A stretch of DNA of 7,801 nucleotides from Chloroflexota bacterium (GTDB taxonomy: Bacteria; Chloroflexota; Anaerolineae; B4-G1; SLSP01), in assembly GCA_022707725.1 (NCBI GenBank), contig JAKJAB010000154.1, forward strand, positions 1 to 7,801, read 5' to 3'. Positions 5,358-7,801 of this stretch are shown here, piece by piece (position 1 is the first letter of the stretch; each line of letters begins with the position of its first letter). A program made the position numbers and the translations under genes. The notes beneath the pieces are model-generated. The model had not been told where the DNA came from, searched no databases, and worked only from the letters and a program-made list of their open reading frames with translations.

Positions 5358-7472
5358 GTGAACAACCATTTGGCGATTCTCAATGAGGTCTTGCAGTTTC
5401 TGCGCCGCTTTCAACGCGCGGAGCATTTGGTGCAAGAAAGCCTCTCATACATTGCCCAGTTGACCGGTTGGGTGGGTATCGCTTTGCTCTCGCCGGAGCA
5501 CGAGACCGGAATGGTGCATGTCATAGCCTCGGCAGGCCCGTTAGCCCCGCCTCTCGATGGGGCCGCGCCTGCCGATCAACCGATGATTGTGACCGTGCTG
5601 CAGGCCAAAGTCTCTCACTACGTTGCCGACACCCTCGGCGCCGGGTTGGTGTTCCCCTTTGCCGCCGACCGTGCCAGTGCCGTGCTTGTTCCGCTGAAAC
5701 GTGGTGAATGGGTTCACTCGTTGCTTTACATCGTAGATGATAGACCAAACGCCTTCGATGCGGACGCGCGGATGTTGGCGGAGACGCTGGGGGAAGTGTT
5801 GTCGTCGGCTTTTCAGAACGCGGAGCTTTACGTCTCCTTACGGCGGGAGGCGTTCGAGCGCCGCCAAACCGAAGATCGCTTCTGGGCGACAACGCGCAAG
5901 ACCGAAACGTTGTACTTTGTCACCCGTGCGCTGATCGCCCCGCGTTACCTCGACGATATTCTCCCGGCCGTGTTGAACAGCATTGCGAGTGCTCTGCGGA
6001 CGAATATTGTCTGGTTGTTGCGCTGCGATCCCGCGAATCAGCAAGCTTGTACCTTGCTCGCGGGTGGAGCCGTCCCGCCCGTGTTGCCAGAGTTATCCTT
6101 TGAGGAATACGCACAAGGGATCGTTGGCGAAGTGCTACACGACGGTCGGCCGGCATTCCTGACCAAAACGGCAGTGGAGGCGCGCCTGCAGGCCGGGGTA
6201 GCACAGCCGTGGTATGTGACTGAAGTGGGGGGTGCTGTCGCTGTTGCTCCATTGTTGATGCAAGGCCAGTCTTGCGGTGTGTTATTGGCGGTTAATCGTT
6301 CTGATCAGCCCGATTTCGCCCAGCCGGATGTGGACTTATTGATGGCGACCGCCGCACAGATTGTGTCTGCTATGCAACACGCAGAGCTTTTTCAAGCCGT
6401 GGAGGAAGAGCGCGAGCGCCTGCGGACGGTGGTGCAATCCAGTCGCGATGGGGTGATTTTGTTGGGTGTCGACCTGCGTCTTTTGGTGGTCAACCGGCCG
6501 GCGATGCGTTTTCTCGGCTTGCCCGATGAACCGGAAGCGTGGATCGACCGTTCGCTGTGGGATGTTGTACGTACCCTGCGTGACCACGCGCGAAAAGTGG
6601 TAAGGATCATCCTCGGCGAGATGCGGCGTATCCGCGATGGTGACGATCAGTCTCACGATGGCGAAGTGAAGGTCGGCCTGCGGACGATCCAATGGGTTAG
6701 CTGGCCGGTGCGCGGGGATGTCCAACTTCTGGGGCGGCTCTTTGTGATGCGCGATGTCACCGATGCGCGGTTCCTGGATCAATTTCGCGATGATCTGACG
6801 CACACGATGGTCCACGACTTGCGCAACCCGCTGACCGGCATTCACGCGGCGCTTACCTTGCTACTGCGCGGGGCCAGCGATTCGCTCTTGGAAGGCCAGC
6901 GGCGTATCATCAGCATAGCGTTGCTCAGCGCGGAGCGTATGGTCAAACTGGTCAATGCGATCCTGGATATCAGCCGTCTGGAAACCGGGCAGATGCCGCT
7001 CAAACCGGTTGTTTTCCGTTTCTCCGATGTGGTGCGCGATTCGGTCGAGCTGCAAAAGTTGACGATCAGCCAGCACGATCTGAATTTCATCAATGCAGTG
7101 CCCGAAGACGTCCCGTTGGTTCTGGCCGATCGCGAATTGATCGAGCGCGTGCTGCAAAACCTGATGGGCAATGCGTTCAAATTCACGCCATCCGGTGGGG
7201 AAATCACAGTGCGGGCCGCGGTGGAACCCTCAATGCCTGACAAGCTGTGTATCTCCATCTCCGATACCGGGCCGGGAATTCCTCCTGAGATTCAGCGTAA
7301 CCTGTTTACAAAGTTTGTGGCCGGACAGCAAACCGAGCGTGGCAGCGGCCTGGGGTTGGCTTTCTGCCGAATGGTCCTGGAAGCGCATAGCGAGCGCATC
7401 TGGGTGGCCGAAACTTCAGACCAGGGAACGACGTTCACCTTTACGCTGCCGTTAGCCGGTTCTGTGTCCTAG
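5358..7472 (+). CDS. Cytosolic sensor histidine kinase, GAF-GAF-PAS-HisKA-HATPase
   Basis: This 704-residue protein has no membrane segment or signal peptide. Two GAF-like domains (about 8-160 and 185-345) are joined by a charged helical linker. A signalling helix (EEERERLRTVVQ, near 346-357) leads into a PAS domain (about 352-475). The kinase core is complete. The H-box HDLRNPL has phospho-acceptor His486, with Asn at +4, as in kinases that also dephosphorylate their partner. The N-box is NLMGN (601-605), G1 is DTGPGIP (636-642), the F-box is LFTKF and G2 is GSGLGLA (662-668). It should autophosphorylate in response to a cytosolic signal and pass the phosphate to a response regulator, but none is encoded in this window. 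Neither GAF domain shows an obvious chromophore-binding Cys-His pair, so light sensing is not supported. The gene stands alone between a terminator and a hairpin, probably with its own promoter. Confidence 0.95.
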   Translation: MNNHLAILNEVLQFLRRFQRAEHLVQESLSYIAQLTGWVGIALLSPEHETGMVHVIASAGPLAPPLDGAAPADQPMIVTVLQAKVSHYVADTLGAGLVFPFAADRASAVLVPLKRGEWVHSLLYIVDDRPNAFDADARMLAETLGEVLSSAFQNAELYVSLRREAFERRQTEDRFWATTRKTETLYFVTRALIAPRYLDDILPAVLNSIASALRTNIVWLLRCDPANQQACTLLAGGAVPPVLPELSFEEYAQGIVGEVLHDGRPAFLTKTAVEARLQAGVAQPWYVTEVGGAVAVAPLLMQGQSCGVLLAVNRSDQPDFAQPDVDLLMATAAQIVSAMQHAELFQAVEEERERLRTVVQSSRDGVILLGVDLRLLVVNRPAMRFLGLPDEPEAWIDRSLWDVVRTLRDHARKVVRIILGEMRRIRDGDDQSHDGEVKVGLRTIQWVSWPVRGDVQLLGRLFVMRDVTDARFLDQFRDDLTHTMVHDLRNPLTGIHAALTLLLRGASDSLLEGQRRIISIALLSAERMVKLVNAILDISRLETGQMPLKPVVFRFSDVVRDSVELQKLTISQHDLNFINAVPEDVPLVLADRELIERVLQNLMGNAFKFTPSGGEITVRAAVEPSMPDKLCISISDTGPGIPPEIQRNLFTKFVAGQQTERGSGLGLAFCRMVLEAHSERIWVAETSDQGTTFTFTLPLAGSVS

Positions 7473-7482
7473 ATGCAATCCG

Positions 7483-7526
7483 AGTGGGGGCGCTGCACAC
7501 GTGCGGACGCACGCATGCGCCCCACT
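7483..7526 (+). terminator. Long imperfect hairpin between the kinase and GTPase genes (possible terminator)
   Basis: The outer arms AGTGGGG (7483-7489) and CCCCACT (7520-7526) pair perfectly, and CGC/GCG can extend the stem past one bulged G. An inner stem, CGTGC (7500-7504) with GCACG (7509-7513), closes a four-base loop. The structure starts 11 nt after the kinase stop. Only TT and then ACAT follow, a poor U-tract, so efficient factor-independent termination is uncertain. It may be a weak terminator, an mRNA-stabilising 3' structure, or a leader element of the GTPase gene. No convincing promoter is visible in 7473-7543. Confidence 0.5.
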
Positions 7527-7543
7527 TTACATATGTGAGGACA

Positions 7544-7801
7544 ATGAGCATTTCACTGTTACCCAAGAAGATGGATGACATCCAGACTTTGTTGCGCTCG
7601 CTGGACTGGCACGCGGTCGGCTACGAGGTGGAACAGGAAACGCAGGCTCAGCTGGTCATCGTTGGCCCGGTAAACAGCGGCAAATCGACGCTCTTCAATC
7701 GCTTGCACGGGCGCAAGCTGTCGGCGGTGAGCGCCGTGCCGGGGACGACGAAGGGCGTCATCGAACATCCGATCGGTCCGTTTCTGCTGGTGGACACCCC
7801 C
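7544..7801 (+). CDS. Era/TrmE-like GTP-binding protein (3' end missing)
   Basis: The first 86 residues are visible, then the window ends in the middle of the G3 motif. After about 35 N-terminal residues with no hydrophobic segment comes a beta strand and the P-loop GPVNSGKST (41-49). Next is a G2-type segment, PGTTKG (66-71), and then VDTP (83-86), the start of DTPG. The Asn before SGKS and the PGTT motif are typical of the TrmE-Era-EngA branch of translation-factor-class GTPases, many of which act in ribosome or tRNA maturation. The G4 (NKxD) motif and any C-terminal domain lie outside the window, so the exact family cannot be named. The start ATG has GAGG only three bases upstream, which is tight. 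An in-frame GTG at 7535 and an ATG at 7571 are alternatives but have no better binding site. Confidence 0.85.
   Translation, partial: MSISLLPKKMDDIQTLLRSLDWHAVGYEVEQETQAQLVIVGPVNSGKSTLFNRLHGRKLSAVSAVPGTTKGVIEHPIGPFLLVDTP

Noticed and set aside
5358..6400. Phytochrome-like photoreceptor reading of the kinase GAF domains
   Set aside because: I see no conserved chromophore-binding Cys-His pair and no PHY domain; generic GAF domains fit better.
6336..6845. 169-codon open frame on the - strand opposite the kinase gene
   Set aside because: It is antisense to well-conserved PAS and DHp coding sequence, with no recognisable domain; a shadow frame.
1..7801. Mobile element, CRISPR array, tRNA or rRNA
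   Set aside because: I found no terminal inverted repeats, transposase or integrase motifs, regularly spaced repeats, or tRNA/rRNA-like sequence; the window is almost fully coding.

Overview
The window is G+C-rich and gene-dense, with every gene on the + strand. It looks like chromosomal core DNA of a free-living bacterium, with no phage, transposon, CRISPR or RNA-gene signal. Three things point tentatively to Chloroflexota: a 7TM-type sensor that ends in a helix-turn-helix instead of a kinase, an FtsK with a hydrophilic insertion in its alpha domain, and a GAF/PAS kinase with an HDLRNP-type H-box. This assignment rests on remembered family resemblance, not on a search.

Layout: (1) nt 2-1801 is the 3' part of a membrane sensor gene cut by the window edge; it has about eight membrane segments, a GAF-like domain and a C-terminal HTH. 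(2) A 91-nt gap carries a small hairpin and a strong ribosome binding site. It leads to (3) a 314-residue protein with three S1 RNA-binding domains (1893-2837). (4) An FtsK/SpoIIIE DNA translocase (2824-5223) overlaps the S1 gene by 14 nt, so the two are probably co-transcribed and translationally coupled. (5) Nt 5224-5357 is a compact control region: an intrinsic terminator, then a possible promoter whose spacer and -10 are covered by a perfect 6+6 inverted repeat, then a Shine-Dalgarno before a GTG start. (6) Nt 5358-7472 is a soluble hybrid-sensor-type histidine kinase (GAF-GAF-PAS-HisKA-HATPase). (7) A 71-nt gap holds a long imperfect hairpin. (8) The 5' end of an Era/TrmE-like GTPase gene (7544 onward) runs off the window.

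Functionally, the S1 and ftsK genes form a housekeeping pair (RNA binding/translation and chromosome segregation). They are flanked by two unrelated sensors: one membrane-bound with a predicted DNA-binding tail, one cytosolic with a full kinase core but no response regulator in view. I see no clear evidence of a wholly new multi-gene system. The most unusual items are the membrane-anchored receptor/HTH protein and the overlapping terminator/promoter/palindrome block.
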